Source of the DNA: Pandoraea anhela
Lineage (GTDB): Bacteria; Pseudomonadota; Gammaproteobacteria; Burkholderiales; Burkholderiaceae
DNA: 64,000 nucleotides
Reading direction: 5' to 3'
NCBI RefSeq assembly: GCF_902459655.1
Contig: NZ_CABPSB010000022.1
Span: 1-64,000, forward strand
In this document: positions 38,378 to 47,165 of the stretch, piece after piece
Numbering within the stretch: the first letter of the stretch is position 1
Layout: every line of letters begins with the position of its first letter
Position numbers and translations under genes: made by a program
Notes under the pieces: model-generated
What the model saw: only the letters and a program-made list of their open reading frames with translations
The model's database searches: none
What the model was told of the DNA's origin: nothing

Positions 38378-39508
38378 TCAGGTCAGGATCCAGCGGTTGA
38401 AACGTTCGAGCGCAACGCTCTGGTTCTGCTGCCAGAACTGGGCGTCGATGTGCACGCCGCTCTTCATGTTGTCCGGGAACGTCGGGCAATGCTTGGCGAC
38501 TTCCGGTTTCACGAAGTTGAACGCTTCGGGCTGCGTCAAGCCGGCGGGGAAGTACTTGACCAGTTCCGCCTGACGCTTCGGATCGCTCGCGAACTTGATG
38601 AACTCGCGGCAAGCGGCAGCGTTCGGCGTGCCCTTGAGGATCGACCAGTTGTCGACGCCCCAGATGTTCTGATTCCAGACGATCTCGACCGGCACGCCGT
38701 TGGCTTGCGCCGCCTGCGCACGCGAAGCCCACGTGGCGACCAGATCGACTTCGCCCGAGCCGAGCATCTGCTCGACCTGCGCACCGGTCGTCCACCACAC
38801 GGCGACTTGCTTGGCGATCTTGTCCAGGCTCTTGAACGCGCGGTCGAAGTCGCACGGATACACCGACCCCGGCGCAACGCCGTCGGCCAGCAGCGCCTGC
38901 TCGATGGTGTCGAACGGATACTTGCGGATCGAGCGACGGCCCGGGAAATCCTTCACGTTCCACAGGTCGGCCCACGATGTCGGCGCCTTGCGGCCCTTGA
39001 ACGCGTCGGTGCGATAAGCGAGCACTGTCGAGTAGACGTTGGTGCCCACGCCGAACGGCGACATGTACTGCTTCGGAATCTTCGCGATGGTCGGGTCCGA
39101 TTCGAGCCCGTGACGCTCCAGATACTCCTTGCCGCCCGAGGTCAGCAGGAGGATGGCCGGCTGGCTGATCTTCGCCATGTCCCACGTGTAGCTACCGGCT
39201 TCGACCATGCTCTTGATCTGCGCGGTCGGTTCGGCGTTGGCCTGCACACCGACGACCTCGATGCCCGTCGCCTTGGCGAACGGCTTGTAGTACACGGCGT
39301 CGTACGCCTTCGTGTAAATACCGCCGTCGTCGCGCACCACGATGCGCTTGGTCGCGGCGCGCGAGGGCGTCCACACGAACGGGAAGGCAACGGCGGCCGC
39401 GCCGACGATGGCTGTCTTCATGGCCGTGCGGCGGCCCGGTTGTGCGAGCGTCGCTGCGTGGTTATCGGCGGAATCGAGCGGGCTTGCGGAGGTCTTGCGT
39501 TTCATCAT
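38378..39508 (-). CDS. ABC transporter periplasmic substrate-binding protein (PotD-like)
   Basis: A 376-residue periplasmic binding protein (SBP_bac_8/PotD group). The ATG at 39508 has GGAGA four bases upstream, and a second ATG follows directly (39505). Residues 30-60 carry an export signal with an arginine pair and a hydrophobic core (GRRTAMKTAIVGAAAVAFPFVWTP), close to a Tat signal. The mature part starts KRIVVRDDGGIYTKAYDAVYYKPFAKATGIEV, typical of the family, and contains YLERHGL, KDFPGRRSIRKYPFDTIEQALLADG and NFVKPEVAKHCP. It is the first gene of the transporter unit and sets the specificity; the ligand is unknown. Confidence 0.93.
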   Translation of the reverse strand: MMKRKTSASPLDSADNHAATLAQPGRRTAMKTAIVGAAAVAFPFVWTPSRAATKRIVVRDDGGIYTKAYDAVYYKPFAKATGIEVVGVQANAEPTAQIKSMVEAGSYTWDMAKISQPAILLLTSGGKEYLERHGLESDPTIAKIPKQYMSPFGVGTNVYSTVLAYRTDAFKGRKAPTSWADLWNVKDFPGRRSIRKYPFDTIEQALLADGVAPGSVYPCDFDRAFKSLDKIAKQVAVWWTTGAQVEQMLGSGEVDLVATWASRAQAAQANGVPVEIVWNQNIWGVDNWSILKGTPNAAACREFIKFASDPKRQAELVKYFPAGLTQPEAFNFVKPEVAKHCPTFPDNMKSGVHIDAQFWQQNQSVALERFNRWILT

Positions 39509-39647
39509 GGTCTCCGGTCTTGACTGGGAGGGTGGGCGCGGCGACGGAAGCGATTTCGGCACAGCCGCCGCGCGCGCAGTTATGGCAAAACAAACAGCAA
39601 AACGTGAAAAACGAAAATCTCGGGAATGGACGGGTGATGCGTGATTC

Positions 39648-39683
39648 GTGCGATATGTTCGATTTGTTCGATATGTCCGCTAC
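39648..39683. repeat. Degenerate 9-bp tandem repeat between two genes
   Basis: Consecutive units GTGCGATAT, GTTCGATTT, GTTCGATAT and GTCCGCTAC fill the gap before the stop of the FAD oxidoreductase gene. The repeat is imperfect but shows the same period as repeats elsewhere in the window. Confidence 0.6.
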
Positions 39684-41120
39684 TCAGGGAACGAGACGTC
39701 CCGGATTGAACAACTGGTTCGGATCGAGCGCCGCCTTCACAGTGCGCATCAACGCGAGTTCCGCCGAGGCCTTGTAGCGCTGCATCAGCGGCAAGCCCGT
39801 CTGGCCTACGCCGTGCTCCGCGCTGAACGTGCCCGACAGACGCGCGGCCACGTCGTTCACGCACGCACGCATCGCGTCGCCCATGGCTGCGCTGTCGGTG
39901 AGCGCCGCCCACGCGGCGAACGAGAACATCGGAATGAAGTGCACGTTGCCGTCGCCCATGTGGCCGACGATGGCGATGTCCAGACCCGGCACGATGGCGT
40001 GCACCGCGCGCGTCGACGCTTCGATGAATTCGGACACGCTCGACACCGGCACGGCACAGTCGGTCGTCAGCCCGATGGCGGCCTTCTTGTTCGCCTCGCT
40101 CACGCTGTGGCGCACTTCCCACAAATCGGCGCGCTGCGTTTCGTTGGCGGCAATCACGGCGTCTTCCACCAGCCCCTGTTCGATGGCTTCGCCCAACGTT
40201 TCTGTCAGTACGGCCTCGAGTCCCCCGGCATCGCGCGTGTCGCCCAGTTCGACAAGCACGTGCCACGCGTGAGCGCCCGTGAGCGGATTACGGCGGTTCG
40301 GCACGTTGGCCAACACCAGATCGAGCTGGTGGCGATTCATGATTTCGAACGCGGAAAGACGCGAGCCGCACGCGTTCTGGAACATGCCGAGAATCTGCTG
40401 CGCGGCGGCCGGATCGCGCGGGGCGAACCAGGCCAGCGCGTGATGCGTGGGCAGCGGATGCAACTTGAGCGCCGCCGCCGTGATGATGCCCAGCGTGCCT
40501 TCGGCACCGATGAACAGATGCTTGAGATCGATGCCCGTGTTGTCCTTGCGCAGCGCCCGCAGTCCATCCCAGACCGTGCCGTCGGCCAGCACGACTTCGA
40601 GGCCGAGCACGTTCTCGCGGGTGTTGCCGTAGCGCAGCACGCTGGTGCCGCCCGCATTGGTCGAGAGCGTGCCACCGATCTGACACGAGCCTTCTGCGCC
40701 CAGACTGACCGGATAGAGACGCCCGACGTCGGCCGCCGCATCCTGCACGGTTTTCAGAATGCACCCCGCTTCGACGACCATCGAGCCGTTCGCAGCGTCG
40801 ATCTGACGGATGTGACGCATGCGCGCCAGATTCAGAATCACCGGCGCCGGGCCGTGCGTTGGCGGCACCGCGCCGCCGCACAGGCTCGTATTACCGCCCT
40901 GTGGGAGGATCGGCACCCTGGCAGCCGCGCACAGCTTCACAATGTCGCTGACCTGAGCAGTGGACGACGGCAACACCACGCACAGGGCGTCGCCCCGATA
41001 GCGCCCGCGCCAGTCTTCCGTGTAACCGGCGGTGTCGGGCTCGCTCGTGAGCACGGCGTCCGCACCCAGCGCCTCCTGCAACCGGTTCAACAGCGTCTCT
41101 TGCGTGACTGCGTCGTTCAT
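39684..41120 (-). CDS. FAD-linked oxidoreductase (GlcD / D-2-hydroxyacid dehydrogenase type)
   Basis: A 478-residue flavoprotein with an N-terminal PCMH FAD-binding domain and a C-terminal FAD-oxidase domain. Visible are VLPSSTAQVSDIVKLCAAARVPILPQGGNTSLCGGAVP, LNLARMRHIRQID, the FAD phosphate loop CQIGGTLSTNAGGTSVLRYGNTREN and the closing HGVGQTGLPLMQRYKASAELALMRTVKAALDPNQLFNPGRLVP. Such enzymes oxidise D-2-hydroxyacids such as glycolate, D-lactate or 2-hydroxyglutarate. The start MNDAVTQETL (41120) is chosen as the family start. It is divergent from the aldehyde dehydrogenase gene, with the paired operator boxes between them. Confidence 0.92.
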   Translation of the reverse strand: MNDAVTQETLLNRLQEALGADAVLTSEPDTAGYTEDWRGRYRGDALCVVLPSSTAQVSDIVKLCAAARVPILPQGGNTSLCGGAVPPTHGPAPVILNLARMRHIRQIDAANGSMVVEAGCILKTVQDAAADVGRLYPVSLGAEGSCQIGGTLSTNAGGTSVLRYGNTRENVLGLEVVLADGTVWDGLRALRKDNTGIDLKHLFIGAEGTLGIITAAALKLHPLPTHHALAWFAPRDPAAAQQILGMFQNACGSRLSAFEIMNRHQLDLVLANVPNRRNPLTGAHAWHVLVELGDTRDAGGLEAVLTETLGEAIEQGLVEDAVIAANETQRADLWEVRHSVSEANKKAAIGLTTDCAVPVSSVSEFIEASTRAVHAIVPGLDIAIVGHMGDGNVHFIPMFSFAAWAALTDSAAMGDAMRACVNDVAARLSGTFSAEHGVGQTGLPLMQRYKASAELALMRTVKAALDPNQLFNPGRLVP

Positions 41121-41262
41121 TGCCTGCCTGCTCCTGAATGCCTGCGTTTGACCGCTGCGCTGCGTTTGCGGCGTCTCCCACTGAGACTGTACGCAACAAG
41201 CGGTATTGCCATACCAGACGCCCGTCTGGCGATTTCTTGTGATCAAGGATAGGCGATAAAAA

Positions 41263-41290
41263 ATTGCAATAAAATATCTTTAATTGCAAT
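41263..41290. promoter_or_regulatory. Two palindromic ATTGCAAT boxes 20 bp apart
   Basis: ATTGCAAT occurs at 41263-41270 and 41283-41290, each box being its own reverse complement. It lies in an AT-rich segment between the FAD oxidoreductase gene and the aldehyde dehydrogenase gene. The similar pair at 33471-33498 suggests the same regulator acts at both sites, most simply the IclR-family protein encoded at 33.5 kb. Confidence 0.65.
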
Positions 41291-41392
41291 GCGCTCATTT
41301 TAGGTGTTTATGCGGATGTCACCGATACGACGGTCAACGCGCCCGTGAGTTAAGTGATAATGGCCCCACCCTTCATACGAGGTGCCGTCGAC

Positions 41393-42871
41393 ATGCCCGA
41401 AGCTGCACACTTCATCGGCAATCAGTGGCTCGCCCCCGCCCGGCGCGCCGGGGTCTCAGCCGCCGCATCCGCCAGCGCGGCGAACACCGTCATCGCCGTC
41501 ATCGATCCCTCCGACGGACAACCGTTCACCGAAATCGCCCGGGGCGACGCCGAAGACATCGACCGCGCGGTGCGCGCGGCGCGCGCCGCCTTCGACGGCG
41601 AGTGGGGACGCACCGCCGCTGCCGAGCGCGGGCGCACGCTATACGCCTTCGCAACGCTGCTCGCAAAGCATCAGGAAGCCCTCGCGCAACTCGAAGCCCG
41701 CGACACCGGCAAGCCGCTCAGGCAGGCACGCGCCGACGCTGCGGCCATCGTCCGTTACTTCGAGTTCTACGCCGGCGCCGCCGACAAGCTGCATGGCGAG
41801 ACGATTCCCTATCAGCAAGGCTTTACCGTCTTGACGATGCGCGAGCCGCACGGCGTGACCGGACACATCATTCCGTGGAACTACCCGCTGCAAATCTTCG
41901 GACGCAGCGTGGCCGCCGCGCTCGCCACCGGCAACGCCTGCGTGGTCAAGCCGGCCGAGGACGCCTGTCTGTCGTTGCTGCGGGTAGCCGAACTGTCGAA
42001 GGAAGCCGGTCTGCCGCCCGGTGCACTCAATATCGTGACGGGCTTCGGTGCGGAGGCCGGTGCGGCGCTCGCGCGGCATCCGGGCATCGATCACATCTCG
42101 TTTACCGGGTCGCCGGCGACCGGCACGCTGATCTCGCAGATGGCCGCCGAGCACCACACACCGGTCACGCTGGAACTCGGGGGCAAGTCGCCGCAGATCG
42201 TCTTCGCCGATGCCGACATGGATGCCGTGCTGCCGGTGGTGGTCAACGCCATCGTGCAGAACGCGGGGCAGACGTGCTCGGCGGGGAGCCGCCTGCTCGT
42301 GCAGCGCGATGCCTACGAGACCGTGCTCGCGCATCTGGCCGATGCATTCGCGCGATTGCGCGTAGGGCCGTCACAAGACGATCTCGACCTCGGCCCGCTC
42401 ATCAATGCGCGCCAGCAGCAGCGCGTGTGGGACTTCCTGTCCGAGGCGCAGCACGACGGCATTACCGTCATGTCGCAGGGCGAAGTCGTCGGCAGCGCGC
42501 CGGAAGCCGGGTTTTATCAGGCGCCGACGCTGCTGCGCGACGTGCCGCACATGCACCGTCTCGCCCGTGAAGAGGTGTTCGGGCCGGTGCTGGCCGCCAT
42601 GCCGTTCACCGACGAGGCCGACGCGGTGCGTCTGGCCAACGACACGCCATATGGGCTGGCCGCCGGGGTGTGGACGCGCGACGGCGGGCGGCAGATGCGC
42701 CTCGCGCGCAACATCCGCGCAGGACAGGTCTTCATCAACAACTACGGCGCAGGCGGCGGCGTGGAGTTGCCGTTCGGCGGCATGAAACACTCCGGCCACG
42801 GCCGCGAGAAAGGCTTCGAAGCGCTCTACGGGTTCACGACACTCAAGACGGTCGCCATCCGGCACGGTTGA
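41393..42871 (+). CDS. Aldehyde dehydrogenase (NAD(P)+-dependent)
   Basis: A 492-residue ALDH-superfamily enzyme that oxidises an aldehyde to the acid. Residues: N163 (IIPWNYPLQ), E261 (VTLELGGKSPQ), nucleophile C295 (NAGQTCSAGSR), and the nucleotide-binding FTGSPATGTLISQM. The start MPEAAHFIG (41393) has GAGG upstream; GTG at 41354 and ATG at 41360 are in frame and possible. The set of neighbours (aldolase, hydroxyacid dehydrogenases, SDR) suggests it takes part in the same breakdown route. The natural substrate cannot be inferred. Confidence 0.94.
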   Translation: MPEAAHFIGNQWLAPARRAGVSAAASASAANTVIAVIDPSDGQPFTEIARGDAEDIDRAVRAARAAFDGEWGRTAAAERGRTLYAFATLLAKHQEALAQLEARDTGKPLRQARADAAAIVRYFEFYAGAADKLHGETIPYQQGFTVLTMREPHGVTGHIIPWNYPLQIFGRSVAAALATGNACVVKPAEDACLSLLRVAELSKEAGLPPGALNIVTGFGAEAGAALARHPGIDHISFTGSPATGTLISQMAAEHHTPVTLELGGKSPQIVFADADMDAVLPVVVNAIVQNAGQTCSAGSRLLVQRDAYETVLAHLADAFARLRVGPSQDDLDLGPLINARQQQRVWDFLSEAQHDGITVMSQGEVVGSAPEAGFYQAPTLLRDVPHMHRLAREEVFGPVLAAMPFTDEADAVRLANDTPYGLAAGVWTRDGGRQMRLARNIRAGQVFINNYGAGGGVELPFGGMKHSGHGREKGFEALYGFTTLKTVAIRHG

Positions 42872-42971
42872 TTCGTACCCTCCAGCACTTTCCGGCACTT
42901 TCCGGCAACCTCCGGCCGCCGTTGGAGATACCGCGCAGTACCTGGCATCGCACCACCTGAAACCGATCGCA

Positions 42972-43010
42972 GCGAAGCGCCGAAGGCCCCCTGAGCGCAG
43001 GGCGCTTCGC
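42972..43010 (+). terminator. Hairpin between aldehyde dehydrogenase and SDR genes
   Basis: Stem GCGAAGCGCC / GGCGCTTCGC, 10 bp, followed by GTAGAAAAATG. Without a T-run it may lower, rather than stop, read-through into the SDR gene. Confidence 0.45.
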
Positions 43011-43048
43011 GTAGAAAAATGCACATCAGGGACCTTTGGAGACAAGGC

Positions 43049-43807
43049 ATGCGTTTGCAAGAGAAAGTGGCCATCGTCACAGGCGCCGGGTCGGGATTCG
43101 GCGAAGGCATCGCAAAGACGTTCGCGCGCGAAGGCGCCGCCGTCGTCGTCAACGACCTGAATCGCGAAGCCGGCGAGCGAGTGGCCGGCGAAATCGTCGA
43201 CGCCGGTGGGCGCGCGGCGTTCGTGTATGGCGACGTCTCGCGCGAGGACGATCACGTCACGCTGCTCGACGAAGCCGTCACGCGTTTCGGCCATCTCGAT
43301 ATCGTGGTCAACAATGCGGGCACCACGCACCGCAACAAGCCGCTGCTCGAAGTCACGGAAGCCGAGTTCGACCGGGTCTATGCGGTCAACGTCAAAAGCC
43401 TCTTCTGGAGCGCGCGCGCCGTCATCCCTTATTTTCAGCGGCGTGGCGGCGGCGTGATGATCAACATCGCCTCGACGGCCGGCGTGCGCCCGCGCCCGGG
43501 CCTCGTCTGGTACAACGGCAGCAAAGGGGCCGTGATCACCGCGAGCAAAGCGATGGCCGCCGAATTCGGCCCGCAGAACATTCGCGTGAACTGCGTCAAT
43601 CCGGTCATCGGCGACACGGGCCTGACCGCAGAATTCATGGGCGTACCCAACACGCCCGAGAACCGCGCCAAGTTCCTCGCCGGCATTCCGCTCGGACGCT
43701 TCTCCACCCCACAGGACATCGCCAACGCTTGCCTGTATCTCGCAAGTGACGACGCCGCGTTCATCACCGGCGTGTGCCTCGAAGTCGACGGCGGACGTTG
43801 CATCTGA
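43049..43807 (+). CDS. Short-chain dehydrogenase/reductase
   Basis: A 252-residue classical SDR. Cofactor-binding TGAGSGFGEGIA at 11-22, NNAG at 88-91, N114, and the catalytic S142-Y155-K159 (NIASTAG, WYNGSKG). D36 after VVVND favours NAD+ over NADP+. The start ATG at 43049 has GGAGA at about -12; an earlier in-frame ATG at 43019 lacks it. It is read in the same direction as the aldehyde dehydrogenase gene and just before the MFS porter gene, so the three may act on one substrate. Confidence 0.95.
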   Translation: MRLQEKVAIVTGAGSGFGEGIAKTFAREGAAVVVNDLNREAGERVAGEIVDAGGRAAFVYGDVSREDDHVTLLDEAVTRFGHLDIVVNNAGTTHRNKPLLEVTEAEFDRVYAVNVKSLFWSARAVIPYFQRRGGGVMINIASTAGVRPRPGLVWYNGSKGAVITASKAMAAEFGPQNIRVNCVNPVIGDTGLTAEFMGVPNTPENRAKFLAGIPLGRFSTPQDIANACLYLASDDAAFITGVCLEVDGGRCI

Positions 43808-43940
43808 CGGGATCTGCCAATCCCGCGCCGACGCCCGCGCCCACACCCGCGTACATTCCGTTTTCAGCAGTCCGTAGCACCCGTAGTTGTTACACACACC
43901 ATAACTAGACAATACCTCGTCAAACCGGAGGAGATTCCGC

Positions 43941-45257
43941 ATGAACAGCGTTCCGACGCCCCCCTCGCCAATGGCCGGCACACCGCCGGCGGACTTCGAA
44001 GCGGCCACCTACCGCAAGGTCGGCTGGCGGCTGATTCCGTTTCTGCTGCTGTGCTACGTCGTCGCATATCTCGACCGCGTAAACGTGGGATTCGCCAAGT
44101 TGCAGATGGTTGGCGACCTGCAATTCTCCGAGACGGTGTTCGGCCTCGGCGCCGGCATCTTCTTCATCGGCTACTTCATCTTCGAAGTGCCCAGCAACGT
44201 GATCCTGCATCGCGTCGGCGCGCGCGTCTGGATCGCGCGCATCATGATCTCGTGGGGCATCATCTCGGGCGCGACGATGTTCGTCACCACGCCGTCGATG
44301 TTCTATGTGATGCGATTCCTGCTCGGCGTGGCCGAAGCGGGATTCTTCCCCGGCATCATCCTGTACATCACCTACTGGTACCCGGCCTCGCGGCGCGGGC
44401 GCATGACGGCGTGGTTCATGACGGCCGTGGCGCTCTCGGGCCTGATCGGCGGGCCGATCTCGGGCTGGATTCTGAAGGACATGAGCGGCGTGAGCGGGCT
44501 GGCCGGCTGGCAGTGGATGTTCCTGCTCGAAGCGATTCCGTCGGTGGTGATCGGCATCGCGGTGCTGTTCGTGCTCAACGACCGCATTCGCGACGCAAAG
44601 TGGCTCAGCGACGACGAGAAGTCGCTGCTCGAACGCAATATCGCGAGCGACGTGCTCACCAAGGAAGACTTGCCGCTGCGTCGGGTGTTCTCCAGCGCAC
44701 GCGTGTGGATGATGAGCCTCATCTACTTCTCGTTCGTGATCGGCCTGTACGGCGTCGGCTTCTGGCTGCCGACGATCATCAAGAGCACGGGTGTGACCGA
44801 TCCGTTGCAGATCGGGCTGCTCACCGCCATTCCGTACTTCTTCGCGGTGATCGCGATGGTGCTCGTCGGACGCCGATCGGATCTGCGCGGCGAGCGTCGC
44901 TGGCACATTGCGATTCCGGCATTCATCGGCGCGATCGGTCTGTTCCTGTCCACGGTGTGGAGCCACAACACGCAACTCGCCATGGTCGCGCTCACGCTCG
45001 CCACGATGGGCATCATGATCGTGTTGCCGCTGTTCTGGAGCCTGCCCACCGCATTTCTGGGGGGCACGGCCGCAGCGGCGGGCATCGCGATGATCAACTC
45101 GCTAGGCAATCTGGCTGGGTTCGTCGGCCCCTATTTGATCGGTTTTCTCAAGGACACGACCCAAAGCACCAACAGTGGCATGTTCCTGCTCACCGTCTTC
45201 ATGATTCTCGGCGGATTGCTGACGCTGGCGGTCCCGGCGCGGCTGGTGAACCAGTAA
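43941..45257 (+). CDS. MFS transporter, anion:cation symporter (ACS) family
   Basis: A 438-residue 12-helix importer. The N-terminal YRKVGWRLIPFLLLCYVVAYLDRVNVGFAKLQM and the RVGARVWIARIMISWGIISGATMF segment are typical of ACS porters of organic acids (phthalate, tartrate, galactonate). The start at 43941 has GGAGGAG upstream. A possible promoter (TTGTTA at 43887, GACAAT at 43908) lies in the gap, so it can be expressed on its own. The likely role is uptake of the acid consumed by the neighbouring enzymes. Confidence 0.93.
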   Translation: MNSVPTPPSPMAGTPPADFEAATYRKVGWRLIPFLLLCYVVAYLDRVNVGFAKLQMVGDLQFSETVFGLGAGIFFIGYFIFEVPSNVILHRVGARVWIARIMISWGIISGATMFVTTPSMFYVMRFLLGVAEAGFFPGIILYITYWYPASRRGRMTAWFMTAVALSGLIGGPISGWILKDMSGVSGLAGWQWMFLLEAIPSVVIGIAVLFVLNDRIRDAKWLSDDEKSLLERNIASDVLTKEDLPLRRVFSSARVWMMSLIYFSFVIGLYGVGFWLPTIIKSTGVTDPLQIGLLTAIPYFFAVIAMVLVGRRSDLRGERRWHIAIPAFIGAIGLFLSTVWSHNTQLAMVALTLATMGIMIVLPLFWSLPTAFLGGTAAAAGIAMINSLGNLAGFVGPYLIGFLKDTTQSTNSGMFLLTVFMILGGLLTLAVPARLVNQ

Positions 45258-45368
45258 CCTGCCGCATCGGTTTGTCTGACGAAACACCGTCTTGATCACC
45301 GGGACCGAGACGCCACGGGGCGACTGGCCGGGTCGCCACGGTGGGAGTACCATGACTTGACGAATCAG

Positions 45369-45399
45369 GCCGTCCCCACCCCGGGACGGCTTGTTTTTT
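45369..45399 (+). terminator. Rho-independent terminator after the ACS porter gene
   Basis: Stem GCCGTCCC / GGGACGGC with a 6-base loop, followed by TTGTTTTTT. A textbook terminator, separating this porter gene from the exporter gene downstream. Confidence 0.88.
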
Positions 45400-45437
45400 C
45401 CCCCCTGGCTGTTGCCCCCTGAGCTTCACGGATTCGC

Positions 45438-46949
45438 ATGCCCGCCAACGACTCACAGACGACGCCGGCCGGCGTCTCGCTCTCCCCCGCCGAGATCAAG
45501 TCGATCCTCACCGGCTTGCTCCTCATCATGTTTCTCGGCTCGCTCGACCAGACCATCGTCGCGCCCGCCTTGCCGACCATCGCGCGAGATCTCGGCAGCT
45601 TCGACGCCGTCTCCTGGGTCGTCACCGCTTACCTGCTGTCGTCCACGGCCATCACGCCCATCGTGGGCAAGCTCTCCGATCTGTTGGGGCGACGTGTCGT
45701 GATCGCCGTGAGCGTCACCGTCTTCCTCGTGGGATCCGTGCTGTGTGCACTCGCACCGACAATGCTCGCGCTGATTCTCGCGCGCGGCGTGCAGGGGCTG
45801 GGCGGCGGCGGGTTGATCGCGCTGTCGAATACGGTGATTGCGGACATCGTGTCGCCGCGCGAGCGCGGCCGCTATCAGGGATACATCTCCGGGATGTTCG
45901 CGGTCTCCGGCGTGGCCGGCCCTGTCACGGGCGGTGTGTTCGCGCAGTACCTCAACTGGACGCTCATCTTCTGGATCAACATTCCGCTCGGCCTGCTCGC
46001 GATCTATCTGAGCGACCGCGCGCTGCGACGTCTGCCGCGTCGCGCCGGCAAGCCGAGCATCGATTATCTCGGTTCGCTGCTGCTGATCGTCTCCACCGTC
46101 TGTCTGCTGCTCGCGCTCACGTGGGGCGGGCATCGTTACGCATGGGTGTCGCCGGAAATCGGCGGGCTCATGGCGGTCACCCTGGTGATCGGCGCGGTGT
46201 TCCTGCGTCACCAACGCACGGTGCGCGAACCGTTGTTGCCTGTCGCGTTGCTCGCCAATCCGGTGTTTCGCATGACGTCGACGATGGCCGTGCTCGTGAT
46301 GATGGTCAATATCAGTATCGGCATTTATGTGCCGCTCTATCTGCAACTGCAACGCGGCGAGTCGGCGAGCCGCTCAGGCCTGATGCTGATTCTGCCGCTG
46401 CTGGGCATCGTGGTCGGTGCGCTGAGTTCAGGGCACTACATGCGCAAGACGGGGCACTACAAGCGGCCGCCACAGATCGGCCTGCCGGTCGCGCTGGCCG
46501 GGCTGGCGATCATCGCCGCCGGTGTGCAGTCGCTGCCGCTCGGGGTAATCGGGCTGTGTCTCGGGCTCGTGGGCATCGGTTTCGGCTCCGCCATGCCGGT
46601 CATGACGGTTGCCACGCAGAACGCCGTCGCGCCGCGCGACATCGGTATCGCCACGGCGGCGCACGCATTCTTCCGCGCGCTGGGCGGCATGATCGGCGTC
46701 GCGATGTTCGGAGCGCTGATCGTCGGCTTGCTGGTCTCGGGCGACGACGGCAGCACAACGCGTGAACTCACGGACTTCCTGCGCCCCGGCGGCGCGCCGG
46801 CAGGGATGACGGAACATCTGCGTATCGCCTTCGGGGCGTTCTTCGGCGGCAGTGCGCTGATTACCGCACTGGCCGTCGCGGCGCTCAGCCGTCTGCCGGA
46901 AATTCCCTTGCGCCAAAGCTCCGGGAACGAGGCGACCGCCGTCGAGTAA
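45438..46949 (+). CDS. MFS drug/proton antiporter, DHA2 (EmrB/QacA) family
   Basis: A 503-residue protein with about 14 hydrophobic segments. Motifs: LDQTIVAPALPTIARDLG near the N-terminus (motif D1), GKLSDLLGRRVVIAVSV (motif A) and RGVQGLGGGGLIALSNTVIADIVSPRERGRYQG (motif C region). Such proteins expel toxic cations, drugs or metabolites. No membrane-fusion partner or local regulator is seen. The start ATG is preceded by an intergenic terminator only. Confidence 0.93.
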   Translation: MPANDSQTTPAGVSLSPAEIKSILTGLLLIMFLGSLDQTIVAPALPTIARDLGSFDAVSWVVTAYLLSSTAITPIVGKLSDLLGRRVVIAVSVTVFLVGSVLCALAPTMLALILARGVQGLGGGGLIALSNTVIADIVSPRERGRYQGYISGMFAVSGVAGPVTGGVFAQYLNWTLIFWINIPLGLLAIYLSDRALRRLPRRAGKPSIDYLGSLLLIVSTVCLLLALTWGGHRYAWVSPEIGGLMAVTLVIGAVFLRHQRTVREPLLPVALLANPVFRMTSTMAVLVMMVNISIGIYVPLYLQLQRGESASRSGLMLILPLLGIVVGALSSGHYMRKTGHYKRPPQIGLPVALAGLAIIAAGVQSLPLGVIGLCLGLVGIGFGSAMPVMTVATQNAVAPRDIGIATAAHAFFRALGGMIGVAMFGALIVGLLVSGDDGSTTRELTDFLRPGGAPAGMTEHLRIAFGAFFGGSALITALAVAALSRLPEIPLRQSSGNEATAVE

Positions 46950-47040
46950 GGCGAAACCCGGCGCCTCGGATCGTTGCTGGCGGTCCATCCGGGCGGCATT
47001 CCAGGCGGACAATCGAGGTGACCCACCGCGTTCCGACCGT

Positions 47041-47073
47041 CACGGGGATTTGCAGCTTTCGCTCATCCCCGTG
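47041..47073 (+). terminator. Hairpin after the DHA2 exporter gene
   Basis: Stem CACGGGGAT / ATCCCCGTG, 9 bp, in the 216-base gap before the next gene, with only weak T-richness after it. Confidence 0.45.
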
Positions 47074-47134
47074 CCGTTCCCCGCAATTGACTGACGTTCC
47101 CCAAAGTGCACAACCGATAGTGGCCCCACTGTAG

Positions 47135-47162
47135 GAACTCCTTCCAACGCCATAAGGAGTTC
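47135..47162 (+). promoter_or_regulatory. Inverted repeat that can hide the ribosome binding site of the 411-aa gene
   Basis: GAACTCCTT (47135-47143) pairs perfectly with AAGGAGTTC (47154-47162) around a 10-base loop. The right arm contains the Shine-Dalgarno AAGGAG (47154-47159), six bases before the ATG at 47166. In mRNA the hairpin would block ribosome entry until opened. A near copy precedes the next gene. Confidence 0.7.
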
Positions 47163-47165
47163 GTC

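Noticed and set aside
42371-44008. 545-codon minus-strand frame over aldehyde dehydrogenase and SDR genes
   Set aside because: Covers two plus-strand genes with catalytic residues intact; no homologous look in the translation.
47061-47090. A TTCG-type regulatory box of the type III secretion (PIP/hrp) kind before the unknown pair
   Set aside because: TTCG at 47059 is followed after 16 bases by TCCC, not TTCG, so the match is imperfect and I do not claim it.
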